From positions 12,067-76,066 of the forward strand of contig JAEDGZ010000005.1 of assembly GCA_016297215.1 (NCBI GenBank): a stretch of DNA of 64,000 nucleotides, given 5' to 3'. This stretch comes from Paludibacteraceae bacterium. Its GTDB lineage: Bacteria; Bacteroidota; Bacteroidia; Bacteroidales; Paludibacteraceae. The notes under the pieces were generated by a model. That model made no database searches and was not told where the DNA came from. It was given only the letters and a program-made list of their open reading frames with translations. Made by a program: the position numbers and the translations under genes. Positions 34,325 to 42,631 of this stretch are shown here, in pieces. Each line of letters opens with the position of its first letter. Positions within the stretch are counted from its first letter, which is position 1.

Positions 34325-36073
34325 ATGAAGAAACTCATTTTGTTGATTAGTTGTGCCGTGATGGCACTTTGTGCAAACGCACAGATGGTGAATCCCGTGC
34401 ATTGGACGGGGGAGACGCGTGGCGACAGTATCTGTCTCACCGCCACGATAGATGAAGGTTGGCACCTGAACATCATTGATATTCCTGCCGATGGCGACTT
34501 CGACGAGGAGTATGCCGGCACCTTCTCGGTAACCCTGCCCAACACCGGCGAAGTGGAAGTGCGCTACAACGCTTGCGACGACAAGCAATGTATCGCTCCC
34601 GAGACCTTTTATTATTCGCCCGAGACTCAGATAGCAGCCAATACGGAAGCAGTCGCTGTTGCGGAGGACAGCAAATCGGAAGCAGGCGGTAGCCTCTGGA
34701 TGGTGTTCTTGATGGGATTGCTCGGCGGACTGATGGCTATCTTCACGCCCTGCGTATGGCCTATCATCCCGATGACGGTATCGTTCTTCATCAAACGTAA
34801 TGGCGCTGCTCGCGGTACCACCAACGCAAGTGCTATCCGTGATGCCTTGTTCTACGGACTGAGTATCATATTGATATACGTGGGATTAGGTCTGCTTATC
34901 ACGCTTATCTTCGGGGCGTCTGCGTTGAATGCGTTGAGCACCAACGCTGTGGTGAACATCATCTTCTTCCTGATATTGGTTGTGTTCGCCGCCTCGTTCT
35001 TCGGTGCGTTTGAGATTACGCTGCCCAGTTCGTGGTCCACAGCGCTGAATGCCAAGTCAAGCAAGACATCGGGTTTCCTGAGTATCATGCTCATGGCGTT
35101 CACCTTGGTCATCGTCTCCTTCTCCTGCACAGGTCCTATCATCGGCACCTTGCTCGTGGAGGCGGCAGGCAAATCTTTGCTGGCACCCACTACCGGCATG
35201 CTGGGCTTCGCCATTGCGCTGGCGTTGCCTTTCTCGCTCTTTGCGATGTTCCCGTCGGTGTTGAAGAAGATGCCGAAGTCGGGCGGTTGGATGAACACCT
35301 TCAAGGTAACGTTGGCGTTCTTGGAGTTGGCGCTCTCGCTCAAGTTCCTCTCGGTGGCAGACTTGGCTTACGGTTGGCATATCCTCGACAGAGAGGTGTT
35401 TGTGGCATTGTGGATAGTTATCTTCGCCCTGCTGGGCTTGTATCTGCTGGGCTTGATTTCCTTCCCGCACGACGATGAAGACCACAAGAAGACGAGCGTA
35501 ACGCGCTTCTTCCTCGCTACCATCTCGCTCTCTTTTGCGATGTATATGGTGCCGGGCTTGTGGGGTGCGCCTTTGCGTGCCATCTCGGCTTTCGCACCGC
35601 CTATGTCCACCCAAGACTGGGTTTGCACAGGCAATGGTAGTGCAACGGGGGCACATAGTGTGAATGGGCAAATCACCTTCACCGACTACGATGAAGGTAT
35701 GGCGTATGCTCGCGAGCACAACATGCCTGTCTTCTTGGATTTCAACGGTTACGGTTGTGTGAATTGCCGCAAGATGGAGGCGGCTGTGCTTACCAAGCCC
35801 GAGGTGGAGGAGCACATGCACAAGTACGTGCTTATCTCGCTCATCGTGGATGACAAAACGGAACTCGCAGAGCCTATCGTCTTGGAAGAGAACGGCAGGA
35901 AGGTTACCTTGAAGACTGTAGGCGACAAGTGGAGTTACATGCAGCGCACGGAGTATGGCGCAAATGCACAGCCCTATTATGTGCAACTCAATCCAGATGG
36001 CTCCCACTTGGTAGAATCCACCTACTCCTACGATGAGGACATCGACAAATTCCTCGAATGGCTGAAATACTAA
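34325..36073 (+). CDS. dsbD: Thiol:disulfide interchange protein DsbD
   Basis: Carries reducing power from cytoplasmic thioredoxin across the membrane to periplasmic or exported proteins. 582 residues: signal peptide (MKKLILLISCAVMALCANA); an N-terminal DsbD-alpha-like domain with a CDDKQC pair; eight or so membrane helices with the paired Cys in TPCVWP and FSCTGP; and a C-terminal thioredoxin-like domain with GCVNCRKME as redox site. All three cysteine pairs needed for the relay are present. It stands alone between repeat-rich gaps. Confidence 0.9.
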   Translation: MKKLILLISCAVMALCANAQMVNPVHWTGETRGDSICLTATIDEGWHLNIIDIPADGDFDEEYAGTFSVTLPNTGEVEVRYNACDDKQCIAPETFYYSPETQIAANTEAVAVAEDSKSEAGGSLWMVFLMGLLGGLMAIFTPCVWPIIPMTVSFFIKRNGAARGTTNASAIRDALFYGLSIILIYVGLGLLITLIFGASALNALSTNAVVNIIFFLILVVFAASFFGAFEITLPSSWSTALNAKSSKTSGFLSIMLMAFTLVIVSFSCTGPIIGTLLVEAAGKSLLAPTTGMLGFAIALALPFSLFAMFPSVLKKMPKSGGWMNTFKVTLAFLELALSLKFLSVADLAYGWHILDREVFVALWIVIFALLGLYLLGLISFPHDDEDHKKTSVTRFFLATISLSFAMYMVPGLWGAPLRAISAFAPPMSTQDWVCTGNGSATGAHSVNGQITFTDYDEGMAYAREHNMPVFLDFNGYGCVNCRKMEAAVLTKPEVEEHMHKYVLISLIVDDKTELAEPIVLEENGRKVTLKTVGDKWSYMQRTEYGANAQPYYVQLNPDGSHLVESTYSYDEDIDKFLEWLKY

Positions 36074-36079
36074 ATAGAT

Positions 36080-36215
36080 AGTATGTCATTTCATGTTAAC
36101 ATTGCATGTTTGGCATTTCATGTTAAATGCAAAGCGCAAACAGGAACTGACTAACACGGAGTGATTAACAGGACTGAAAGTACTGACAAACATATAATGA
36201 CCAACAGAAACTGAT
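36080..36215. repeat. CATTGCATGTT repeats and GGAACTGAC units
   Basis: TTTCATGTTAACATTGCATG-type units followed by GCAAAGCGCAAACAGGAACT and further CTGACAAAC-like words; a sister copy precedes dsbD. Confidence 0.75.
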
Positions 36216-36218
36216 ATT

Positions 36219-36983
36219 ATGCGTTACGAAACTCGTCGCCCGCCTGAGAAAGAGATGATTTTCGGCATCCGTGCCGTGATAGAAGCCATCGATGCGGGAA
36301 AAGAAATAGATAAGATACTCATCCGCCGTGATATGAGTAGTGCCATCGGCAGAGAACTGCTCCAACGCTTGGAGGGGACTGCCACCCCTGTGCAGAAAGT
36401 GCCTATTGAGAAACTCAATCAGTACACCGACAAGAACCACCAAGGGGTGATTGCCTTCCTCTCGCCGATTGCTTTCCACCGCGTGGAGGACATCGTGCAG
36501 AACCTCTTTGAAGAAGGCAAGACGCCGTTGCTCATGGTGCTGGATGCAGTTACCGATGTGCGTAATTTCGGAGCGATAGCCCGCACTTGTGTCTGCGCGG
36601 GCGTGCATGCGCTCATCATCAACAATCGCGGCAGTGTGGCTATCAACGGCGATGCCATCAAGACCTCCGCGGGGGCACTGCACACGCTCCCCGTCTGCAA
36701 AGTGGAGAACCTGCAAAACACCTTAGACTACCTCCGAGACAGCGGCTTGCGCATCGTGGCAGCCACCGAGCATACCGACACTTGCTACACCAATGTCGAT
36801 ATGACCGTACCCACCGCCATCGTGATGGGTTCGGAGGAGAAAGGTATCTACGAAGAGAACTTAAAGCGTTGCACCGACAAAGTGCGCATACCCATGACCA
36901 ACGCCATTGAGAGCCTCAACGTCTCCGTTGCCGCCGGCATCCTCATCTACGAGGCTGTTCGGCAGAGGGCAAAATCAATCTAA
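36219..36983 (+). CDS. rlmB: 23S rRNA 2'-O-methyltransferase RlmB (TrmH family)
   Basis: Methylates the ribose of G2251 in 23S rRNA using SAM. 254 residues of the SPOUT fold. The N-terminal substrate domain begins FGIRAVIEAIDAGKEIDKIL. The knotted catalytic part shows DAVTDVRNFGAIARTC (motif 1), IVMGSEEKGI (motif 2) and IPMTNAIESLNVSVAAGI (motif 3). Other TrmH-family members look similar, but length and N-terminal domain favour RlmB. It ends convergently on dapF with a 4-nt overlap. Confidence 0.87.
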   Translation: MRYETRRPPEKEMIFGIRAVIEAIDAGKEIDKILIRRDMSSAIGRELLQRLEGTATPVQKVPIEKLNQYTDKNHQGVIAFLSPIAFHRVEDIVQNLFEEGKTPLLMVLDAVTDVRNFGAIARTCVCAGVHALIINNRGSVAINGDAIKTSAGALHTLPVCKVENLQNTLDYLRDSGLRIVAATEHTDTCYTNVDMTVPTAIVMGSEEKGIYEENLKRCTDKVRIPMTNAIESLNVSVAAGILIYEAVRQRAKSI

Positions 36984-37897
36984 TCAATTTCCCCGTCGAA
37001 GACAAAGGTTGCGCCGCCGATCATCAGTACATTCCAATCCTCATCTATGCGAATAGTTAGATTCCCGCCGCGCAAATGAACTGTTACTTCGTGGTCAGTC
37101 AGACCTTGGGCAAAGGCGGCTACGGCACTTGCACACGCGCCCGTGCCGCATGCCATAGTCTCGCCGCTGCCTCGCTCCCATACGCGCATGGTTAGTTCTT
37201 GTTGATTATCTACGCGCACAAACTCCACATTGGTCCCCGCCGGAAAGCGTTTGTCTTTTTCGATCCGGGGACCTAATTGACAAACCATCTCATCGGTTAT
37301 CTCTCCTTCCACCATCACCACTGCATGTGGGTTGCCCATATCAACGACAAACAAGGGGGGCAGAGTAGCCGATAAAGGACTTTCTTGGGATAAAGGATTA
37401 AGGATTAAGGATGAAGGACTTATTACCTTCGTATCTAAGTTTTCAGATTCGGTGCTATTTAGTCTTTTATCCTTTATCCTTAATCCTTCATCCGATAGTA
37501 TCCTTAATCCTTCATCTATAATCGGTTTTCCCATCTCTACGCTAACTGATTCTACCTCTTCGTTGCATACATGCAAATGAAGGGTCTTTACTCCCGCGCC
37601 GGTTTCTAATGTGAGGGTTGTCTTGCGTGTAAGTCCACGCTCAAAGACGTATTTGCCAATGCAGCGCGAGGCGTTGCCGCACATTTCCGCTTCAGAACCG
37701 TCTGCATTGAAGATACGCATACGAAAATCGCAAGTCTCACTTGGCATAATCAGTACAATACCATCGCCGCCAATCCCCGTATGACGATTACTCAACCGAA
37801 CCGCCATTGCCTGCCAATCAGTGGACCCTATGGGCGTGGAAACTAAATCAAAATAGATGTAGTCGTTTCCCAAACCGTGCATTTTCGTAAATCGCAT
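36980..37897 (-). CDS. dapF: Diaminopimelate epimerase DapF, with in-frame repeat insertion
   Basis: Turns LL- into meso-diaminopimelate for peptidoglycan and lysine. 305 residues, about 30 longer than E. coli DapF. The catalytic cysteines are in GNASRCIGKYVFE and MACGTGACASAVAA. LGNDYIYFD and VVDMGNPHAVV are also typical. The extra length lies at residues about 121-179, encoded by a repeat with inverted arms (37388-37516). The insertion falls in a surface loop of the first domain and reads without a stop. Confidence 0.93.
   Translation of the reverse strand: MRFTKMHGLGNDYIYFDLVSTPIGSTDWQAMAVRLSNRHTGIGGDGIVLIMPSETCDFRMRIFNADGSEAEMCGNASRCIGKYVFERGLTRKTTLTLETGAGVKTLHLHVCNEEVESVSVEMGKPIIDEGLRILSDEGLRIKDKRLNSTESENLDTKVISPSSLILNPLSQESPLSATLPPLFVVDMGNPHAVVMVEGEITDEMVCQLGPRIEKDKRFPAGTNVEFVRVDNQQELTMRVWERGSGETMACGTGACASAVAAFAQGLTDHEVTVHLRGGNLTIRIDEDWNVLMIGGATFVFDGEID
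37388..37516. repeat. Arms-and-core repeat inside dapF, in frame
   Basis: Arms of GGATTAAGGATGAAGGACT and its complement (TTATCCTTAATCCTTCATCC) flank a core TACCTTCGTATCTAAGTTTT then CAGATTCGGTGCTATTTAGT (37423-37462). The core is homologous to 43094-43143 in valS and, inverted, to 63525-63570. Confidence 0.85.
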
Positions 37898-37901
37898 AGT
37901 G

Positions 37902-38456
37902 CTATTTTGTATTTATTAGTTGTTCCAACGCCTCCCAGCGGACGACAGAGTCGTGGCCGTACTTCCAGATATTGCGTCGGACGTGTTCGATGGGGAGGGT
38001 CTCGCCCAAGTGGCTCTTGGAGTAGAACTTGTCGGCATAGCAGATGATTTTCTCCTCCAAGGACTGCGGGCAGTAGTCGTGCAGGGGGATGGGGATACCT
38101 TCGCGCTCCACCTGCTCCTCAGTGATGCCGCTGCCCGTGTGGCGCTCGGCGACGAGTGCGTGCTTGGGCAGGCGCTCCTGCCGCAGCAGTTCCGCTCCGA
38201 GGTAGCCGTGTTCGATGTAAGTGTGGCTGCCTATGCAGTGTATTTTCGGGGCGTTGCAGAAGATGATACCGATGTCGTGGAGCATGGCGGCTTCTTCCAC
38301 GAACTGCCTATCCACCTCGCCGCGCTCGACCCACTCGGGGTGCGCGTCCACAATCGCCAACGCGCGGTCTGCCACCTGCCGGCTATGTGTAAGCAACACC
38401 TCCCGCAGAGCGGGGATACCGGCGTAGTATTTGTCAATCAGAGTCAGAGGATTCAT
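37902..38456 (-). CDS. HD-domain phosphohydrolase-like protein
   Basis: 184 residues from ATG 38456 (MNPLTLIDKYY), overlapping the fmt stop by 4 nt. The HD signature is in order: LTHSRQVADRALAI (first His), EEAAMLHDIGI (His-Asp pair), later ALVAERHTGSG and IICYADKFYSKS (last Asp). The set matches small metal-dependent HD hydrolases of the YqeK/RelA-like superfamily; the substrate cannot be told. In Bacteroidales an HD protein of this size is often next to fmt. Confidence 0.82.
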   Translation of the reverse strand: MNPLTLIDKYYAGIPALREVLLTHSRQVADRALAIVDAHPEWVERGEVDRQFVEEAAMLHDIGIIFCNAPKIHCIGSHTYIEHGYLGAELLRQERLPKHALVAERHTGSGITEEQVEREGIPIPLHDYCPQSLEEKIICYADKFYSKSHLGETLPIEHVRRNIWKYGHDSVVRWEALEQLINTK

Positions 38457-39406
38457 TTCAGTCCGTTCAATAGAGATTTGGCATCCATACGTTTCTTTCC
38501 GGGCAGTTGCAGTTCGAGCAAGTCGATATAGTTGCTGTCGCCGCAGGGTACGAGGATATGTCCTTTTTGCCCAAGTCCTTGTTCTCCCGACAAGTCGGGA
38601 CAAGTTTGGCTCTTGGTTCTTGGTTCCGCTGCAAACACTTTCACATTTTCGTAGGTCTGTCCGTTGAGCGTCAGGTCGCACCATGCGGCGGGGTAGGGGC
38701 TCAGCCCGCGGATGAAGTTGTGTACCGCGGCGGCGGGTTGCGAGAAGTCAATACGGCAAGTGTCTTTGAAGATTTTGGGTGCGGGGCGCAGCGCGACAGA
38801 CTCCTCTTGCGGCTGCGTGGGGAGCGCAACGCCGCGCGCGTCGCAGTCGAAAATCATGTCCACGGTGCGGAGGATGACGCCTGTGCCCAGGTCCATCAGT
38901 CGGTCGTGCACGGAGCCGACGTTCTCGTTTTCGCCAATGGCGATGCGCTCTTGCAAGATGATGTTGCCCGTGTCTATCTCGTGCTTGAGCATGAAGGTGG
39001 TTACGCCAGTCTCGCGGTCGCCGTTGATGACCGCCCAGTTGATGGGCGCCGCGCCGCGGTACTGCGGCAGGAGCGAGGCATGGAGGTTGAAGGTGCCTAA
39101 TCGCGGCATACTCCATACCACCTCCGGCAGCATGCGGAAGGCGACAACAATCTGCAAGTCGGCATGATAAGATGCCAGTTCCTCCACGAAAGCGGGATCT
39201 TTCAGTTTCTCGGGTTGCAAGACGGGCAGCCCCGCCTCCAGCGCGTACTGCTTCACGGGCGAGAACTGCACCTTATGCCCCCTGCCCGCAGGCTTGTCGG
39301 GCATGGTTACCACCGCCACCACATTGTAGCCGTTTTCTACCAACGCACGCAGACCTGCCACGGCAAAGTCCGGCGTGCCCATGTAAACTATTCTATTATC
39401 AGACAT
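38453..39406 (-). CDS. fmt: Methionyl-tRNA formyltransferase
   Basis: Formylates Met-tRNA(fMet) for initiation. 317 residues from ATG 39406 (MSDNRIVYMGTPDFA); the longer frame to 39712 runs antisense to the next gene. The catalytic core shows FNLHASLLPQYRGAAPINWA, then DTGNIILQ and the C-terminal OB-like domain RGLSPYPAAWCDL. Residues about 256-278 (EPRTKSQTCPDLSGEQGLG) lie in a repeat insertion at 38575-38640 in the C-terminal domain, in frame. Confidence 0.94.
   Translation of the reverse strand: MSDNRIVYMGTPDFAVAGLRALVENGYNVVAVVTMPDKPAGRGHKVQFSPVKQYALEAGLPVLQPEKLKDPAFVEELASYHADLQIVVAFRMLPEVVWSMPRLGTFNLHASLLPQYRGAAPINWAVINGDRETGVTTFMLKHEIDTGNIILQERIAIGENENVGSVHDRLMDLGTGVILRTVDMIFDCDARGVALPTQPQEESVALRPAPKIFKDTCRIDFSQPAAAVHNFIRGLSPYPAAWCDLTLNGQTYENVKVFAAEPRTKSQTCPDLSGEQGLGQKGHILVPCGDSNYIDLLELQLPGKKRMDAKSLLNGLK
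38575..38640. repeat. Repeat insertion inside fmt, in frame
   Basis: TCCCGACAAGTCGGGA hairpin (38584-38599) followed by TTTGGCTCTTGGTTCTTGGT. The last part matches the right arm of the valS insertion (43143-43162). Confidence 0.7.
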
Positions 39407-40416
39407 AATCCTATTTGATTGAAGTTCTTTATGTTGCGGAACTGCCCGTAGGGGCAGTTGCCATGGTAGGCGCGTATGCCGAGCGACCAATGGGAGTAGA
39501 TGCCGTGGTAGCGCGGGGCGCAATAGCGTGCGCCGAGGAAGACGTTGTAGGTGAAGATGCGCCTTTCGTCTTGCAGCACGGGCGTCTGTCCCTCGCGGTT
39601 GCTCAGGTCGTAGCCGTAGAGGGCGCGGTTGCGTATCTCCGCCGAGGCGATGCCCTGAAAGCCGTGTCGGCTCGTGGGCGATTGGTATTGGTACTGCAAG
39701 TAGGCTTCCCACGGCGACAAGCGCGGCTGCGCGAGCGAGGCGTCGCCGTCCTCATCGTAGATATGGTACCAGCCCTCTTTCCAGTCCCAGAGCAGCATCA
39801 ACCCTATGCGAAAACAATGGTTCTCCGCGCGGCGGTCTTCCGCCTCGTTGAGGGTGAAGGTCAGTTCAGTGTAGTTGTACGATACGTTCACGCGCTTCAG
39901 GGTGTGCCCTTGCTCCACGTGCTGTATCTGCAACTCGTCGCCGATATGGGTCGATTCGTGCTTGAAGGGCGACCAACTGACGGCGTAGTTGCGGGCAAAA
40001 CTCTTGTCTATTCGGTGCAGAAACGCGACGGTCGGCAGCCCGATGCGGTAGTCGCAATCCACGATAGGGGAGGTAGTCTTGCCGAAGAGGTCCATCCACA
40101 GGTTGGCGGACATGCCGCTCGACACGCTGATAGCCATCGTGCTATCGCCCACCTGCCCGTACCAGAGCGGCAACTGCATACCGAAAATCCCCATGGTCTG
40201 CCAGCGGTAGGCTTCGCCCGATGCGCCGTAGTCGTAGATGGGGCGGTTGGTGGTGTAGGGGATATCCATGCGGACGAAGTTCGGGTGCTCATCGGCGTAG
40301 AGACTATGCCCCCACTCCGCACACCGAAACAATCCCTCGCCAAAACGAGTACTCTCCGCCGAGACGGAGACTATGCCCAAACATAGGCATAAGAGGGTAC
40401 AAATAAAGGTTTTCAT
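39388..40416 (-). CDS. DUF1207-like envelope protein
   Basis: 342 residues with signal peptide MKTFICTLLCLCLGIVSVSA. The pattern DYRIGLPTVAFLHRID, then WSPFKHESTHIGDEL, resembles the conserved part of DUF1207 proteins, predicted to be outer-membrane beta-structured. The ending HGIYSHWSLGIRAYHGNCPYG is aromatic and barrel-like. It runs 19 nt into fmt. Function unknown. Confidence 0.6.
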   Translation of the reverse strand: MKTFICTLLCLCLGIVSVSAESTRFGEGLFRCAEWGHSLYADEHPNFVRMDIPYTTNRPIYDYGASGEAYRWQTMGIFGMQLPLWYGQVGDSTMAISVSSGMSANLWMDLFGKTTSPIVDCDYRIGLPTVAFLHRIDKSFARNYAVSWSPFKHESTHIGDELQIQHVEQGHTLKRVNVSYNYTELTFTLNEAEDRRAENHCFRIGLMLLWDWKEGWYHIYDEDGDASLAQPRLSPWEAYLQYQYQSPTSRHGFQGIASAEIRNRALYGYDLSNREGQTPVLQDERRIFTYNVFLGARYCAPRYHGIYSHWSLGIRAYHGNCPYGQFRNIKNFNQIGLCLIIE

Positions 40417-40462
40417 AAGTGGTGGTAGGTTAGTGAAAAATCAAAAGAATATCCTCAGCAAT

Positions 40463-40645
40463 AATCCTTCCTAATCTCTGCAAGGGCGCAGCCCTCAGCA
40501 AGGGTTTTTATAATTATCCTGCTCGCTAATGCTCGCGAGAACTATGGGATTTTTACGGATATTACAAAATCGTAATATTCATTTCCCTCTCCGTTTTCAT
40601 CCTTCCTAATCTCTGCAAGGGCGTAGCCCGCAGCAAGGTGTTTCA
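40463..40645. repeat. Direct repeat CCTTCCTAATCTCTGCAAGG (two copies)
   Basis: Copies at about 40468-40507 and 40601-40640, each continuing GCGYAGCCCKCAGCAAGG. The CTGCAAGGGC...GCCCTCAGCAAGG part forms a small hairpin. Between them is AT-rich filler. Confidence 0.75.
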
Positions 40646-40648
40646 TCT

Positions 40649-41599
40649 CTATTTTTTCTTTACCTGCTCATCCGGCGTTTGGGCTACTTCGGGGAGGAGG
40701 GGGCGACGGAAGGCGCGGATGATGAGGAAGATACCGAGGATGATGAAGGGGATGCTGAGCCATTGCCCCATGTTCAGTACGTGCCCTGCCTCAAAAAGTT
40801 CTTGGTCGTTCTTGATAAACTCCAGCCCGAAGCGGGTAACGAAGATTATCTCGAAGAACACGCCCAAGAGCAGTCCCTCGCGGCGGTAGGCTTTGCCTTT
40901 CCAGTACATGGGCCATGTTACCGCCATCGCGGCGAGGCAGTAGAGCATCTCGTAAATCTGCGTCGGGTGGCAGGGCACGGTCTGCCCGTCGCGCACGAAG
41001 ATAAAGCCCCACGGCATATCGGTCGGACCGCCGTAGATTTCGCTGTTCATCAGGTTGCCGAGACGGATGCAGAACGCGGTCAGGCACACGCCCACGCAGA
41101 GGCGGTCGAGTATCCAAATCCACGAGGTGTGGTACTGCGGGTATTTCTTAAACTGCGTCTTGTCGAGCAGCCACGCCGCGATAATCAGTCCGATGGCACC
41201 TCCGTGGCTTGCCAGTCCGCCTTCCCAAATCTTGAGCAGTTTGAGCGGGTGCTCTATGTAGGGGTTGCGGTAGTTGATAGTCCATCCGAATATCTGCACG
41301 GGGTCGGTGGAGATATCCATGGCGGCGCAGTAGCGCGCCAAAGCGGGGTTGGTAACGTCGTGCCACTCGTAGAACCAGCAATGCCCCACGCGCGCGCCGA
41401 TAATCACGCCCAGCACCATCCATACAAACAATTTGTCCGTCCAATCGGCGGGGCAATGCTCATGTTTGTAGAGCCGCACCTGCACCCAATAGCAGAGCAT
41501 GATGCCTATTGCCCACAGCAGTCCGTACCACCGCACGCCCCCGTCTCCGAAGTGCCACAATATCGGGTCAATGTCCCAAGTAACGAAAAGAAGTTCCAT
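40649..41599 (-). CDS. lgt: Prolipoprotein diacylglyceryl transferase Lgt
   Basis: Adds diacylglycerol to the lipobox Cys of prolipoproteins, in the cytoplasmic membrane. 316 residues with seven membrane helices. The Lgt signature is present: IWEGGLASHGGAIG, with the HGG loop, and RLGNLMNSEIYGGPTDMPWG with the essential Arg and Asn; HPTQIYE is also conserved. Lipoproteins in this window that would depend on it include those at 61467 and 62349 and probably LptC. Confidence 0.95.
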   Translation of the reverse strand: MELLFVTWDIDPILWHFGDGGVRWYGLLWAIGIMLCYWVQVRLYKHEHCPADWTDKLFVWMVLGVIIGARVGHCWFYEWHDVTNPALARYCAAMDISTDPVQIFGWTINYRNPYIEHPLKLLKIWEGGLASHGGAIGLIIAAWLLDKTQFKKYPQYHTSWIWILDRLCVGVCLTAFCIRLGNLMNSEIYGGPTDMPWGFIFVRDGQTVPCHPTQIYEMLYCLAAMAVTWPMYWKGKAYRREGLLLGVFFEIIFVTRFGLEFIKNDQELFEAGHVLNMGQWLSIPFIILGIFLIIRAFRRPLLPEVAQTPDEQVKKK

Positions 41600-41611
41600 G
41601 TATATAATGTT

Positions 41612-41735
41612 ATGTTTGTCAGTTCCTGTTTGTCAGTTCCTGTTGAATAGTTATGTCGCCCCGTCGGGGCTGCCAGACACGAAGTTCCCAACACGGAGCG
41701 AAGCGGAGTTCCCAACACGAAGTTCCCAACACGCA
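41612..41735. repeat. TGTCAGTTCCTG and TTCCCAACACG repeats
   Basis: Two copies of TTTGTCAGTTCCTG, a CGCCCCGTCGGGGC hairpin (41654-41667), then three to four copies of GAAGTTCCCAACACG. Confidence 0.8.
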
Positions 41736-41742
41736 GTGTCCA

Positions 41743-42597
41743 TCATCTTCCCCAGTTCAGTTTATCGCGCAGGGATTTGAGGAAACTGTTTTCTCCCACT
41801 TGCACCACCTTGATGGTGTAGGGCGCTTTCTCTATGTGCAGGCTGACATCGGTGTTGAGTATCTGGCTGCGGCCGTCAATTGAGAGCATATAACTCTGGT
41901 AACGGCTGTTCACTTTCAGGTCGAACTTCCAGTCATCCGGCACTACGAGCGGTCGCACGGTCAGGCTGTGGGTGGCGATAGGCGACAGGATGATACCTTT
42001 GGTCTGCGGCACGAGCAGCGGTCCGCCGATAGACAGGTTGTAAGCTGTACTGCCCGTTGGCGTGGAGAGCACCAACCCGTCGGCGTGGTAGGTGTGCAGG
42101 AACTCGCCGTTGGCGCTCACCTCCACGGAAATCATGCTGCTCATACCCTGCTTCATCAGCGCTACCTCATTCAGTGCGTAGGGCGACATGATAAGGTCTT
42201 GGCGCGAGCAGCACACTTTCAGCAGCGAGCGTTGCTCGATGGTGTATTGCCCCTCTATCAGTTGGCGCATGATGATATCCACGTCCTTGGTCTGCACATC
42301 GGCGAGAAAGCCCAAGTGCCCGCAGTTTACTCCCACGATGGGGATGTTGCGGCTTCCCACGGCAGCGGCGGTGGTGAGGAAGGTGCCGTCGCCGCCAACG
42401 GACATCGCGAAATCCACGGGCTCTTCGCCCTCTTGCGCCACCTCCGAGAAGGCGGGATATTCGCGCAACTGCAACTCCTGCCGCAACTCCTGCGACAGCA
42501 ACACCTGCACCCCATGCGCCGCCATGAACTCCAGTATATGCGACACCTCTATCAGGGTGTTATCCTTCATCGCATTGCCAAAAATCGCTATTGTCAT
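41743..42597 (-). CDS. nadK: NAD kinase
   Basis: Phosphorylates NAD+ to NADP+. 284 residues. The GGDGTFL motif is in SVGGDGTFLTTAAAVG, and NELALM-like ALNEVALMKQG follows; the C-terminal glycine-rich part has LSTPTGSTAYNLSIGGPL. All active-site residues of the family seem present. Lies between lgt and valS on the minus strand. Confidence 0.95.
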   Translation of the reverse strand: MTIAIFGNAMKDNTLIEVSHILEFMAAHGVQVLLSQELRQELQLREYPAFSEVAQEGEEPVDFAMSVGGDGTFLTTAAAVGSRNIPIVGVNCGHLGFLADVQTKDVDIIMRQLIEGQYTIEQRSLLKVCCSRQDLIMSPYALNEVALMKQGMSSMISVEVSANGEFLHTYHADGLVLSTPTGSTAYNLSIGGPLLVPQTKGIILSPIATHSLTVRPLVVPDDWKFDLKVNSRYQSYMLSIDGRSQILNTDVSLHIEKAPYTIKVVQVGENSFLKSLRDKLNWGR

Positions 42598-42631
42598 AAG
42601 TCCAAATGGGAAATGCCTTGTGGATTAATGC

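Noticed and set aside
38457..38684. 76-residue N-terminal extension of the HD protein
   Set aside because: It is the antisense-frame reading of the fmt 3' end; the ATG at 38456 overlaps the fmt stop in the usual ATGA form.
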